64,000 nucleotides of DNA from Pseudidiomarina sp. (GCA_023260975.1 JALQTK010000003.1:39445-103444); one strand, 5' to 3'. Shown: positions 33,051 to 42,907, counted from the first letter of the stretch. Numbers and translations are program-made. Notes: generated by a model from the sequence alone, not told the origin.

Positions 33051-33878
33051 ATGAACTCAGTGATTTTAAGTCGTCATAGAGGAATGCCAGCGCAAGATGG
33101 CGCTGGGGTGAAGCTAACCCGGATAATCAATCAACCGAGTTTACGCTATCAAGATCCATTTTTGATGTTGGATGAATTTCGTTCGGATAATCCTAATGAT
33201 TATATTGCCGGTTTTCCGCCCCATCCGCACCGCGGTTTTGTCACCCTAACCTATATGCTCGCTGGGCGTATGGAACACCAGGACTCGGTTGGTAATAGCG
33301 GGGTTGTTGAGGCGGGTGGAGCGCAATGGATGAAAGCTGCGCGCGGCATTATCCATGCCGAAATGCCGAAACAACTGGATGGTTTGATGTGGGGGTTTCA
33401 GTTGTGGATCAATTTGCCTGCAGCAGAGAAAATGAGTCCGTCTGCATGGGCCGATTACCCGCAAACGACGATTCCTGAGGTGCACTACGCTGAGTCGTTG
33501 GTACGAGTGATTGCGGGCGAATTTGGCCAACAAACTGGACCGATTCAGCAACCCCAACAGCGTTTTTTAATGCTTGATGTGCGGCTGCAGCAAGGCGCCC
33601 CGGTAATCATTGCTAGTGCTGGACAAGCCTGTCGCTTAGGCTACGTTTATCAGGGCACGGTTGCGGTCAACGGTGACATCGTGCAGCAGGGTGAGCTGGT
33701 GCGGCTAGCGGCCGATGCTACGCTTGAACTGAGCAGTACTGACGAGGCGGCGATGATGGTTCTTGCTGGCCAGCCGATTGATGAGCCGATCGTCCAGCAT
33801 GGTCCCTTTGTGATGAATACCAGGCAGGAAATTGAGCAAGCCATATTTGACTATAAGCACGGTCGGCTGACCGCTTAA
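33051..33878 (+). CDS. Pirin family protein
   Basis: LDEFRSDNPNDYIAGFPPHPHRGFVTLTYMLAGRMEHQDSVGNSGVVEAGGAQWMKAARGIIHAEMP. Confidence 0.93.
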   Translation: MNSVILSRHRGMPAQDGAGVKLTRIINQPSLRYQDPFLMLDEFRSDNPNDYIAGFPPHPHRGFVTLTYMLAGRMEHQDSVGNSGVVEAGGAQWMKAARGIIHAEMPKQLDGLMWGFQLWINLPAAEKMSPSAWADYPQTTIPEVHYAESLVRVIAGEFGQQTGPIQQPQQRFLMLDVRLQQGAPVIIASAGQACRLGYVYQGTVAVNGDIVQQGELVRLAADATLELSSTDEAAMMVLAGQPIDEPIVQHGPFVMNTRQEIEQAIFDYKHGRLTA

Positions 33879-33896
33879 AAACAACCTGGAACCGCT

Positions 33897-34865
33897 ATGA
33901 ATAAGGTATTTGCGCTACACAATGAGAACGGCATCTTACGCCAGCAACCGCTGCAGCTTCCTGAGTTAGCCGCTGATGAGGTACAAATTGAAGTGCACTA
34001 TGCCGGCGTGAACCGTGCCGATGTCGTGCAGTTAGCGGGTAACTATCCACCACCAGCAGGAGCGAGCGAGATTATTGGGCTGGAAGTTTCCGGTACTGTG
34101 GTTGCCTGCGGTGCGCTGGTTCATCATGTCGCGGTTGGCGATGCGGTGTGCGCGCTGCTTAGTGGCGGTGGCTATGCCAGTCATGTCAATGTCCCAGCCG
34201 GCCAGGTACTGGCTATTCCTGCGGGGCTTAGCATGGCCGAAGCCGGCGCTATTTGTGAAGTATTTGCGACGGCTTGGTTCAATTGTTTTATGTTGGCGGC
34301 ACTGCAGCCGGGCGAGCGCTTGCTGCTGCATGCGGGTGCTTCTGCGGTGGGTCAGGCAGCAATTCAACTGGCGCGCTGGCAAGGTATTCACTGTTTTGTT
34401 ACGGTCGGTAGCGAAGCCAAATTACAGCATTGTTTGCAGTTAGGCGCGCAAGCTGGTTGGAATCGCCAGCACGGCGATTTTGTTGCGGCGGTGCGAGATT
34501 GGGGTGGTGCTGATGTGATATTAGATTGTGTTGGTGCGAATTATTTGGCGAGTAATCAGCAGGTACTCAATATCGATGGTCGGTTAGTATTAATCGGCCT
34601 ACTTGGTGGCCGCCACGCGGAACTTGATATGGGCTTGATGCTGATGAAGCGACAACGGTTGCAGGGCAGTACCTTACGCAGTCAACCGAAGGCTATCAAA
34701 GCTGAAATTATGGCGCAATTACAGCAGCAGCTGTGGCCGCAGTTTAGTGCTGGTCGCTTCAGCGTTGGTATCGATACTATTTATCCATGGGACCAAGCAA
34801 ATACCGCGTTAGCACGCTTAGCAAGCAATGATAGTATGGGGAAATTGCTATTACAGGTGCAGTGA
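33897..34865 (+). CDS. NAD(P)H-quinone oxidoreductase (MDR/zeta-crystallin family)
   Basis: 322 aa; VHYAGVNRADVVQLAGNYPPPAGASEIIGLEVSG; LLLHAGASAVGQAAIQLA. Confidence 0.92.
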   Translation: MNKVFALHNENGILRQQPLQLPELAADEVQIEVHYAGVNRADVVQLAGNYPPPAGASEIIGLEVSGTVVACGALVHHVAVGDAVCALLSGGGYASHVNVPAGQVLAIPAGLSMAEAGAICEVFATAWFNCFMLAALQPGERLLLHAGASAVGQAAIQLARWQGIHCFVTVGSEAKLQHCLQLGAQAGWNRQHGDFVAAVRDWGGADVILDCVGANYLASNQQVLNIDGRLVLIGLLGGRHAELDMGLMLMKRQRLQGSTLRSQPKAIKAEIMAQLQQQLWPQFSAGRFSVGIDTIYPWDQANTALARLASNDSMGKLLLQVQ

Positions 34866-34891
34866 ATTAGCGACTACGACGGGCGATAAAG

Positions 34892-34976
34892 TGGTGGAGG
34901 GGGCAGGATTCGAACCTGCGAAGGCTGAGCCGTCAGATTTACAGTCTGATCCCTTTGACCGCTCGGGAACCCCTCC
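34892..34976 (-). tRNA. tRNA-Tyr (anticodon GTA), CCA encoded
   Basis: Reverse complement GGAGGGGTTCCCGAGCGGTCAAAGGGATCAGACTGTAAATCTGACGGCTCAGCCTTCGCAGGTTCGAATCCTGCCCCCTCCACCA; class II long variable arm. Confidence 0.97.
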
Positions 34977-34992
34977 ACTGCAATGAGCGGGC

Positions 34993-35020
34993 ATAATAGC
35001 AGATTGAGACTGGCTGTAAA
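34993..35020 (-). promoter_or_regulatory. Putative sigma70 promoter for tRNA-Tyr
   Basis: Minus strand TTTACA (35020-35015), 16 nt, TATTAT (34998-34993), then GC-rich discriminator GCCCGC. Confidence 0.65.
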
Positions 35021-35074
35021 CCCCGTTATGATGATTTACCCGATGCAATCAGGCAGCAATCGAATGAGCAACCC

Positions 35075-35983
35075 ATGGGTGTAGCAATAGCAGCAGAAAC
35101 AGATGAACGAATTGCCCACTTTTTAGACCGCTTATGGCTTAAACAGGGGGTAAGTAAGCATACCAGTAGCGCTTATCAAACCGATTTACGTAATTTTGAA
35201 CGGTTCTTAACTAGTCATCACCAGGGTAGTTTACTGCAGGCTAAGGCCAATCATCTGGAAGATTATTTATTGTGGCGAAGGCAACAAGGGTTATCTCCAC
35301 GCAGTACCAATCGAGCCTTAAGCGCGATTAAAAAATTTTATCAATATGCCTGCGCTGAGCGTCTGTGTGAGCATGATCCTAGCAGTCGACTAAAGCGCCC
35401 CAAGCAACCACAAACTATTCCACATAGCCTATCAGAGGCCGAAGTTGATGCTTTGTTACAGGCTCCAGTGGTGGACGATCCATTGCAACTGCGCGACCGC
35501 GCCATGCTCGAAGTACTCTATGCAAGTGGTTTGCGGGTGACTGAGTTGGTGCACCTAAGCGCCAGTCAGGTTTCCATTTCGCAAGGCTTGGTGCGGGTCA
35601 TTGGTAAGGGCGATAAGGAGCGCTTAGTGCCGCTTGGTGAGGAGGCACTGGATTGGTTGCAACGCTATTTGCGCGAGGCGCGACCTGAGTTTCTTAAGCA
35701 ACCCTGTGATTGGCTGTTTATAACCCGCCGTGGCGGACCATTAACGCGACAAGCATTTTGGCATCGAATCAAGTATTATGCTGCACAGGCAGATATCCGC
35801 TCGCATTTATCGCCGCACACCCTTCGCCATGCTTTCGCAACGCATTTGCTGAATCATGGCGCCGACCTTCGGGTGTTGCAGATGTTGTTGGGTCATAGCG
35901 ATTTATCCACCACACAAATTTACACCCACGTTGCGCGTGAGCGCTTGCAGCAATTGCATGCAGCGCACCATCCTCGTGCATAA
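35075..35983 (+). CDS. xerD: Site-specific tyrosine recombinase XerD
   Basis: 302 aa; LYASGLRVTEL; HTLRHAFATHLLNHGADLRVLQMLLGHSDLSTTQIYTHV; xerD-dsbC-recJ-prfB-lysS context. Confidence 0.96.
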   Translation: MGVAIAAETDERIAHFLDRLWLKQGVSKHTSSAYQTDLRNFERFLTSHHQGSLLQAKANHLEDYLLWRRQQGLSPRSTNRALSAIKKFYQYACAERLCEHDPSSRLKRPKQPQTIPHSLSEAEVDALLQAPVVDDPLQLRDRAMLEVLYASGLRVTELVHLSASQVSISQGLVRVIGKGDKERLVPLGEEALDWLQRYLREARPEFLKQPCDWLFITRRGGPLTRQAFWHRIKYYAAQADIRSHLSPHTLRHAFATHLLNHGADLRVLQMLLGHSDLSTTQIYTHVARERLQQLHAAHHPRA

Positions 35984-36018
35984 ATGTAGTTACTAAAGTG
36001 ACCGTTAAGGATTGAATT

Positions 36019-36777
36019 ATGCGTCGTAAACTAGTTATCAGTTGCTTGGCCTTGAGCGCAGTAGGGCTGATGCTGAGCGCCTGCAGCGAAGCTGCTCCGC
36101 AAGCACAGAGTGATGCTGCCAAGGCCAATCAAGTGACCAGTGAACAGGTAGATACCTCGCGTTTGAGCGCAATCGGTTTGCAGCTTGAATCGATTAAGCC
36201 GGCGCCGGTTGCGGGTTTATTTGAAGTAATGACTGACCAAGGCCTATTCTATCTCGGCAATAATGGCGCGCTGTTGATAAGTGGTCGAATCTTTGACATC
36301 AGCAGCGATGAGCCACTGAATTTGACCGATTTAAGCCTGAATACCATGCGCCAACAGCAATTACAGGACTACACCGATAGCATGCTGGTGTATGCCGCCG
36401 CCAAGCAAAAATATGTCATCACCGTCTTCACCGACCCAACCTGCGGCTATTGTAAACAACTGCACAAGAACATGGCTCAGTATCATGATGCTGGTATTAG
36501 CGTGCGCTACTTAGCTTATCCACGCAGCGGTGTAAGTAGCCCGGCCGGGCAAACACTGGCAAATGTCTGGTGTGCTGATGATCCGCTTAATGCCCTCAGT
36601 GTGGCAAAAAATGGTGGCACAGTAGCAACCGCTCGCTGTGCTAATCCAGTTGCCGAGCATTATGCGTTAGGGCAAAAATTCGGTGTGACTGGTACGCCGG
36701 CAATCATTTTGCCAAGCGGAGAGCTGATTCCGGGCTTATTACCACTGCCCATGTTGCTTGAGCGTTTAGCTGAATAA
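36019..36777 (+). CDS. dsbC: DsbC-like thiol:disulfide interchange protein with lipobox-like signal sequence
   Basis: FTDPTCGYCKQLHKNM active site, VTGTPAIILPSG cis-Pro, second Cys pair; N-term LMLSAC-S. Confidence 0.9.
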   Translation: MRRKLVISCLALSAVGLMLSACSEAAPQAQSDAAKANQVTSEQVDTSRLSAIGLQLESIKPAPVAGLFEVMTDQGLFYLGNNGALLISGRIFDISSDEPLNLTDLSLNTMRQQQLQDYTDSMLVYAAAKQKYVITVFTDPTCGYCKQLHKNMAQYHDAGISVRYLAYPRSGVSSPAGQTLANVWCADDPLNALSVAKNGGTVATARCANPVAEHYALGQKFGVTGTPAIILPSGELIPGLLPLPMLLERLAE

Positions 36778-36782
36778 GCGCC

Positions 36783-38495
36783 ATGACCGAGGTTTTGATC
36801 AAGCGCTACGCAGCAGCGCAGGTGCCGCAATTTGATCCGACACTGCCGTTGTTGGTACAACAAATTTTGGCACGGCGCGGTATTGAGCGGCCAGAGCAGC
36901 TCGATTTAACCACCAAACGGCTGCCGCATTTTAGCCTGCTAAAAGGTATTGAGGTGGCAGCGGCAATAGTCGTTGAAGCGTTGCGTACTGATCGCGTTAT
37001 TTGTGTTTGTGGCGATTTTGATGCCGATGGTGCTACCTCGACGGCGTTGATGGTCTCGGTGCTGCGGGCTATGGGGGCACGGCAATTGCACTATATTGTG
37101 CCGAATCGGTTTGCCGATGGGTACGGCCTATCGCCAGCCGTGGTGGCCCAAGCGTTGCAGTTGGGTAGTGAGTTAATCATTACCGTCGATAGTGGCATAT
37201 CCTGTCATGCCGGTGTTACGGCTGCAGTGCAAGCAGGATTAACCGTAGTGGTTACCGATCACCATCTGCCGGGCGCGGAATTACCGCCAGCCCATGCTAT
37301 CGTCAATCCAAATCAACCCGGCTGTGAATTTCCGAGTAAATCGATTGCTGGTGTTGGCGTCGCTTTCTATTTGTTATTGGCGATACGACAACAGCTGCGC
37401 GAGCGAGAGCTAGCTGCACCCAATTTAGCCCAGTGGCTGGATTTAGTGGCTTTAGGCACAGTTGCCGATGTGGTTAAATTTGACGATGTCAATCGCATAC
37501 TGGTGCAGCAAGGTCTGCAGCGTATTCGCAGTGGCTATTGTCGGCCCGGTATTCAAGCGTTATTGCAGGTGGCAGGGCGTGATCCGCAGCGTTTGCAAGC
37601 CATTGATTTAGGCTTCAGCTTAGGGCCGCGGATCAACGCCGCAGGCCGGCTTGACGATATGGCAACTGGGATTGAATGCCTGCTCGCTAGCGAGTTATCA
37701 GAGGCACTTGAACTGGCGCAGCAATTGGATGATTTTAATCGTGAGCGGCGCACTATTGAAACCAGCATGCGCGAATCAGCGCAACACTATGTGGCCGAAT
37801 TGCAGCGCAATTTGCATGATTTGCCGCCGATTTTGGTATTGCATCAGGCCGATTGGCATCAAGGGGTGGTCGGCTTGGTGGCTGGGCGTATGAAAGAGCA
37901 GGTGCATCGGCCGGTGATAGCGTTTGCCCAAGCCGATGATGGTAGTTTGAAGGGGTCAGCCCGCTCAATACCTGGTTTGCATATCCGCGATCTATTAGAA
38001 CGTGTGAACAGCTTGCATCCGCAGCTTATTGAGCGCTTTGGCGGGCACGCGATGGCGGCTGGATTAACCTTAGCGCCTGAGCATCTCGATGAATTTACTC
38101 GCGCCGTTACTGCGGTGGCAGAGCAGTGGCTGAGCGCTGAGCAGCTAACCCAAACCATGTGGTCTGATGGTGAGTTAGATGCCTCGACATTGCAGCAGCC
38201 TTTTGTGGAATTGTTAGAACGCCTCGGGCCATGGGGACAAGGCTTTGCCGAGCCGCGGTTTGACGGCGAATTTAAGTTATTACAGCAACGCTTGGTGGGT
38301 GAAAAACACTTAAAATTGGTGCTTGAAGGGCCTGATCGGGTTACCGTTGACGCCATCGCCTTTAATGTTGATTTAGCAGTTTGGCCTGATCCAAGCGTGC
38401 AGCGTATTCATGCCTTGTATCTAGTGCAATTAAATCACTTTCGCGGGCGCACTTCGGTGCAGCTGCAGCTAGAGCATTTGGTTGCTTTACGATAG
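36783..38495 (+). CDS. recJ: Single-stranded-DNA-specific exonuclease RecJ
   Basis: CVCGDFDADGATSTALMVSVLRAMG; TDHHLPGAELPPAHAIVNPNQPG; FGGHAMAAGLTL. Confidence 0.97.
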   Translation: MTEVLIKRYAAAQVPQFDPTLPLLVQQILARRGIERPEQLDLTTKRLPHFSLLKGIEVAAAIVVEALRTDRVICVCGDFDADGATSTALMVSVLRAMGARQLHYIVPNRFADGYGLSPAVVAQALQLGSELIITVDSGISCHAGVTAAVQAGLTVVVTDHHLPGAELPPAHAIVNPNQPGCEFPSKSIAGVGVAFYLLLAIRQQLRERELAAPNLAQWLDLVALGTVADVVKFDDVNRILVQQGLQRIRSGYCRPGIQALLQVAGRDPQRLQAIDLGFSLGPRINAAGRLDDMATGIECLLASELSEALELAQQLDDFNRERRTIETSMRESAQHYVAELQRNLHDLPPILVLHQADWHQGVVGLVAGRMKEQVHRPVIAFAQADDGSLKGSARSIPGLHIRDLLERVNSLHPQLIERFGGHAMAAGLTLAPEHLDEFTRAVTAVAEQWLSAEQLTQTMWSDGELDASTLQQPFVELLERLGPWGQGFAEPRFDGEFKLLQQRLVGEKHLKLVLEGPDRVTVDAIAFNVDLAVWPDPSVQRIHALYLVQLNHFRGRTSVQLQLEHLVALR

Positions 38496-38538
38496 AATAA
38501 CCCACTTTTTCAGGAACTTGTTTTGGTGAGCCGTCAAA

Positions 38539-39637
38539 ATGTTTGAAACCAATGCTACATATGTTGCTATCAAAGAGATGCGTAAGCGCAGCGATACGCT
38601 TCGGGGGTATCTTTGACTATGACCATAAGGTTGAGCGCTTAGAAGAAGTATCGCGCGAATTGGAACAGCCGGAGCTGTGGAGTAACCAAGAGCGCGCCCA
38701 AGCATTGGGTAAAGAGCGGGTGGCGCTGGAACACGTGGTGAATACCTTAGGCAACTTGCAGCAAGGCCTAGAAGATGTTGAAGGCCTGGTGGATCTCGCC
38801 GTTGAAGCAGATGATGAAGCAACCTATCACGAAGCGGTGGCAGAATTAGAGCAATTAGAAGCACAATTAGCGACGTTAGAATTTCGCCGTATGTTCTCGG
38901 GTGAGCATGATCCGAGTGACTGCTATGTTGATATTCAGTCGGGTTCGGGCGGTACCGAAGCACAAGATTGGGCTAATATGCTGTTACGTATGTACCTGCG
39001 TTGGGCCGATGCACATGAATTTAAAGTTGAAATTACCGAGTTATCAGAAGGCGAGGTGGCCGGTATAAAATCGGCGACAGTGCGCGTACAAGGTGAATAT
39101 GCCTATGGCTGGCTGCGCACTGAAACGGGCGTGCATCGGTTGGTGCGCAAGTCACCGTTTGACTCAGGAAACCGCCGTCACACGTCGTTTGCGTCAGTAT
39201 TCGTCTACCCGGAAATTGATGATTCGATTGAAATTGAAATCAATCCGGCTGATTTGCGGGTTGACACCTACCGCGCTTCAGGTGCCGGTGGTCAACATGT
39301 TAACCGCACCGATTCAGCGATTCGAATCACCCACTTGCCATCGGGCATTGTGGTGCAGTGTCAGGCTGATCGCTCGCAACACAAGAACCGTGATGCCGCC
39401 ATGAAGCAGTTGCGAGCCAAGCTCTATGAAATGGAATTGCAGAAACAACTGGCAGAGAAACAAGCGTTAGAAGATACCAAGTCTGACATCGGTTGGGGCA
39501 GTCAGATCCGCTCCTATGTGTTAGACGATGCGCGCATCAAAGATTTACGTACTGGTATCGAAAATCGTAACACCCAAGCAGTGCTTGATGGCGCACTTGA
39601 TCCTTTTATTGAAGCAAGCCTTAAACAAGGTTTGTAA
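38539..39637 (+). CDS. prfB: Peptide chain release factor 2, with programmed +1 frameshift at CTT TGA (38611-38616)
   Basis: [25 protein letters not shown]-(TGA)[22 protein letters not shown]; shift context CGGGGGTATCTTTGAC; GGQ motif [27 protein letters not shown]. Confidence 0.96.
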
Positions 39638-39668
39638 TACGCATAGCAACGGCACATAGGATTTTACC

Positions 39669-41180
39669 ATGACTGATATGACGCAAACCCCAGAGCTCGA
39701 CCTCAACTCGCAAATTGCTGAACGCAAGGCGAAGTTGGCGGCGCTGCGAAAACAGGGGGTGGCGTTTCCCAATGATTTTCGTCGCGACAGCACCGCAGCA
39801 CAGTTGCATGCGCAGTATGGCAGCGCTGACAAAGACCAGCTAGCCGCGCAAGGTATTCGAGTTAGCATTGCTGGTCGTATGATGACCCGTCGGATCATGG
39901 GCAAGGCTAGTTTTGCCACGTTGCAAGATATGTCTGGTCAAATACAGCTTTATGCAGCGCGTGATAGTTTGCCAGAAGGGGTCTACAACGAAGGTTTTAA
40001 AAAGTGGGATTTAGGCGACATTCTCGGTGCCAGCGGAACGTTATTTATTACGAATACTGGCGAACTCAGTGTCCATGTCGATGAGCTGCGGCTGCTGACA
40101 AAGGCATTACGGCCGCTGCCCGACAAGTATCATGGTTTAACTGACCAAGAAACCCGCTACCGTCAGCGTTACCTTGATTTAATCGCCAACCAACAGTCGC
40201 GTGAAACCTTTATAATGCGCTCGAAAGTAGTGGATTATATTCGCCGCTATTTAGCTGAGCGTGAATTTCTAGAAGTCGAAACGCCGATGATGCAGACCAT
40301 TCCAGGTGGAGCTACGGCGCGACCATTTACCACCCATCATAACGCCTTAGATATGCAGCTCTATCTGCGTATCGCACCGGAATTGTACTTGAAGCGCTTA
40401 GTGGTGGGCGGCTTTGAAAAAGTTTTTGAAATCAATCGCAACTTCCGTAATGAGGGGCTATCGACCCGGCATAATCCGGAATTCACCATGCTCGAATTCT
40501 ACTGGGCGTATGCCGATTATCGCGATTTAATGGACCTCACCGAAGACCTGTTGCGCGGTTTAGCTCAGGATATTTTGGGCAGCCATCAGTTCAGCAGTGA
40601 AGGGGTGGACTATGACTTTAGCCAGCCGTTTGCTCGCATGACCGTCAATGAGGCGATTATGGCGCATTTGCCCTCTAGCAGCGCGGCGCAACTGGATGAC
40701 TTTGAACAAGCCAAGGCACTGGCGCAGAGCTTAGACATTCAGGTCAAACCAAATTGGGGCTTAGGCAAAGTTCAGATTGAAATTTTTGAAGCCGTGGCCG
40801 AACACAAATTACTGCAACCGACTTTTATTACCGCGTATCCGGCGGAGGTTTCACCACTGGCGCGGCGTAACGATGATAATCCGCATATTACCGACCGCTT
40901 CGAGTTTTTTGTTGGTGGTCGTGAGTTAGCGAACGGTTTTTCTGAGTTGAACGATGCTGAAGACCAAGCGCAGCGGTTCCGCGATCAAGTGGAACAGAAA
41001 CAAGCGGGCGACGATGAGGCGATGTTCTACGACGATGACTACATCACCGCGTTAGAGCACGGCTTGCCGCCAACGGCTGGCGAAGGTATTGGCATTGACC
41101 GCTTGGTGATGCTGTTAACCGACTCAGCGTCGATTCGTGATGTGTTGTTATTTCCGCACATGCGTCCGCGCAAAGGCTAG
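39669..41180 (+). CDS. lysS: Lysyl-tRNA synthetase (class II)
   Basis: 503 aa; [64 protein letters not shown]. Confidence 0.98.
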   Translation: MTDMTQTPELDLNSQIAERKAKLAALRKQGVAFPNDFRRDSTAAQLHAQYGSADKDQLAAQGIRVSIAGRMMTRRIMGKASFATLQDMSGQIQLYAARDSLPEGVYNEGFKKWDLGDILGASGTLFITNTGELSVHVDELRLLTKALRPLPDKYHGLTDQETRYRQRYLDLIANQQSRETFIMRSKVVDYIRRYLAEREFLEVETPMMQTIPGGATARPFTTHHNALDMQLYLRIAPELYLKRLVVGGFEKVFEINRNFRNEGLSTRHNPEFTMLEFYWAYADYRDLMDLTEDLLRGLAQDILGSHQFSSEGVDYDFSQPFARMTVNEAIMAHLPSSSAAQLDDFEQAKALAQSLDIQVKPNWGLGKVQIEIFEAVAEHKLLQPTFITAYPAEVSPLARRNDDNPHITDRFEFFVGGRELANGFSELNDAEDQAQRFRDQVEQKQAGDDEAMFYDDDYITALEHGLPPTAGEGIGIDRLVMLLTDSASIRDVLLFPHMRPRKG

Positions 41181-42317
41181 GGCTTGCTGTAAATCCGCCA
41201 ACAATTCGTTGGCATCCTCAATACCCGCCGATAAGCGCAGCATATCGGCCGGGCACGGGCTAGCTGGCCCCTCCACACTCGCTCGGTGTTCAATCAGACT
41301 CTCAACCCCACCGAGCGAGGTGGCACGTTTCCATAGCTTGGTTTGTGCGGCAACCGCAATAGCTGCTGCTTCGCCGCCGGCAACACGAATAGATAGCATA
41401 CCGCCAAAACCGCCCGACATTTGTTTGGCAGCGATAGCGTAGCCAGCGAAACTTGGTAAGCCTGGATACATTACCTCGATAATATCGTCATGATGCTGCA
41501 GCTGTTCGGCAATAAACTGCGCGTTGTGGCAGGCTTCACGTACGCGCAAATGCATGGTACGCATACCCCGTAATAATTGATGCGCATCATGTGGACTAGG
41601 AACTGCACCACCGCCTTTACGCACATTAATTACGCGTTGCCAGTAGTCGTCCATACGCGCACTTATCAGCGCGCCAGCAATGACATCAGAATGCCCATTG
41701 AGATATTTAGTTGCCGAGTGCATCACCACATCAGCACCTAAACTGAGTGGTTGGGTGAGCAGTGGGGTGGCACAGGTGGAATCCACCGCGAGGCGCGCAC
41801 CAATGCTGTGAGCCAGTTTTGCCATGGCAGCAATATCAGTAATAGTCCAGGTCGGATTGCCCGGTGTTTCAATCCAGATTAGTTTGGTTTTGCCTGGTTG
41901 CAAGGCCAGTTGCACTGCGCCAAGGTCGGTCATATCGACCAGCTCAATCTGCAAACCCCAGTCGCTGGCAAAGCCTAACAGCCAATTACGCAGGGCCCAA
42001 TACATAACCTTTGGTGCAAGCACGTGATCACCGGGTTGCAAGGCCTGAAATACCGCAGTTGCTGCTGCCATACCCGAGCCAAAAAGCAGCGCATCAGCAC
42101 CGTTCTCTAGCTGACAAAGTAAGGCTTCTACTGGCTTATAACTTGGGTTATCAGCCCGCGAGTACACATTGCCATTGGGGTAACTATTATCGGCACCACG
42201 AATATAGGTGGTTGCTACATGAATAGGCAAGACTACGCCTTGGGTGCTCTCATCAATGCTACCCAAGGCTTGGGCAAGAGCAGTAGCAGAACTGAACGAA
42301 TAGGGAGGCTTTGGCAT
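41148..42317 (-). CDS. Trans-sulfuration (Cys/Met metabolism) PLP-dependent enzyme, cystathionine gamma-synthase/lyase-like
   Basis: 389 aa; [63 protein letters not shown]-lysine motif; 3' end overlaps lysS convergently by 33 bp. Confidence 0.88.
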   Translation of the reverse strand: MPKPPYSFSSATALAQALGSIDESTQGVVLPIHVATTYIRGADNSYPNGNVYSRADNPSYKPVEALLCQLENGADALLFGSGMAAATAVFQALQPGDHVLAPKVMYWALRNWLLGFASDWGLQIELVDMTDLGAVQLALQPGKTKLIWIETPGNPTWTITDIAAMAKLAHSIGARLAVDSTCATPLLTQPLSLGADVVMHSATKYLNGHSDVIAGALISARMDDYWQRVINVRKGGGAVPSPHDAHQLLRGMRTMHLRVREACHNAQFIAEQLQHHDDIIEVMYPGLPSFAGYAIAAKQMSGGFGGMLSIRVAGGEAAAIAVAAQTKLWKRATSLGGVESLIEHRASVEGPASPCPADMLRLSAGIEDANELLADLQQALAFARTHVRK

Positions 42318-42364
42318 AGCGCGCTCATGAGCTAAGTTAATCGAGTCATCAGCTTATCACAGCA

Positions 42365-42397
42365 CAAAAAAAACCGCAGCGGCTGCTGCGGTTTTTG
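42365..42397 (-). terminator. Intrinsic terminator downstream of slyD
   Basis: AAACCGCAGC-ggct-GCTGCGGTTT, 10 bp perfect stem with a T-run on the minus strand. Confidence 0.85.
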
Positions 42398-42418
42398 TCA
42401 GGTCGTTAGCTAAACGAT

Positions 42419-42907
42419 TTAGTGATCGTGATGGTCGCCGTGCGGATGCACATGGCCATGGTCAAGTTCACTTGGGGTGGCATCGCGCACTTCAACCACT
42501 TCAACGTCGAAGGTGAGGGTAATGCCAGCTAATGGGTGATTACCGTCAACGGTGACTTCGTCATCGCTAACATCAACGATAACAACAGACTGCTCGCCGT
42601 TATCAGTACTGGCGCGGAACTGCATGCCCGGAGCCACGTCACTGCCAGCAAACAAGCTGCGCGGAACGGCTTGAACCAAGCTGTCATGACGCTCGCCGTA
42701 GGCATCTTGCGGAGCTACTTCAGCAATAAACTTATCGCTGACAATACGGCCAGCAAGGGCATCTTCGAGGCCTTTGATTAACATGCCACGACCAAAAATA
42801 AATTGTAGCGGTTGGCCTTGTTGTGATTGATCCAAAATATCGCCTTTGTCGGTCTTGACGGTGTAGTGAATACCAACGACTTTATCCTGGCTAATTGTTT
42901 GACTCAT
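42419..42907 (-). CDS. slyD: FKBP-type peptidyl-prolyl isomerase SlyD-like
   Basis: 162 aa; VVGIHYTVKTDKGDILDQS, GMLIKGLEDALAG, DGNHPLAGITLTFDVEVVEVRDAT, His-rich tail HGHVHPHGDHHDH. Confidence 0.92.
   Translation of the reverse strand: MSQTISQDKVVGIHYTVKTDKGDILDQSQQGQPLQFIFGRGMLIKGLEDALAGRIVSDKFIAEVAPQDAYGERHDSLVQAVPRSLFAGSDVAPGMQFRASTDNGEQSVVIVDVSDDEVTVDGNHPLAGITLTFDVEVVEVRDATPSELDHGHVHPHGDHHDH

Noticed and set aside
34892-35983. tRNA gene next to a tyrosine recombinase, which could look like an integrative element attachment site
   Set aside because: The recombinase is a full-length housekeeping XerD in its usual xerD-dsbC-recJ-prfB-lysS context; no partial tRNA repeat, cargo genes or element boundaries are visible.
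37859-38356. 165 aa minus-strand ORF opposite recJ
   Set aside because: Ser/Pro/Cys-rich translation typical of an antisense shadow frame; no domain recognised and recJ is unambiguous.
38539-38616. Early in-frame TGA in prfB suggesting a pseudogene
   Set aside because: This is the well-known programmed +1 frameshift site of RF2; downstream reading frame is intact.
38487-38963. 158 aa minus-strand ORF opposite prfB
   Set aside because: Antisense frame without recognisable motifs; explained by prfB on the plus strand.
42419-42460. His-rich SlyD tail as a possible novel metal-binding module
   Set aside because: His-rich C-terminal metal-binding tails are a known feature of SlyD proteins; only the lack of the cysteines found in E. 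coli SlyD is slightly different.
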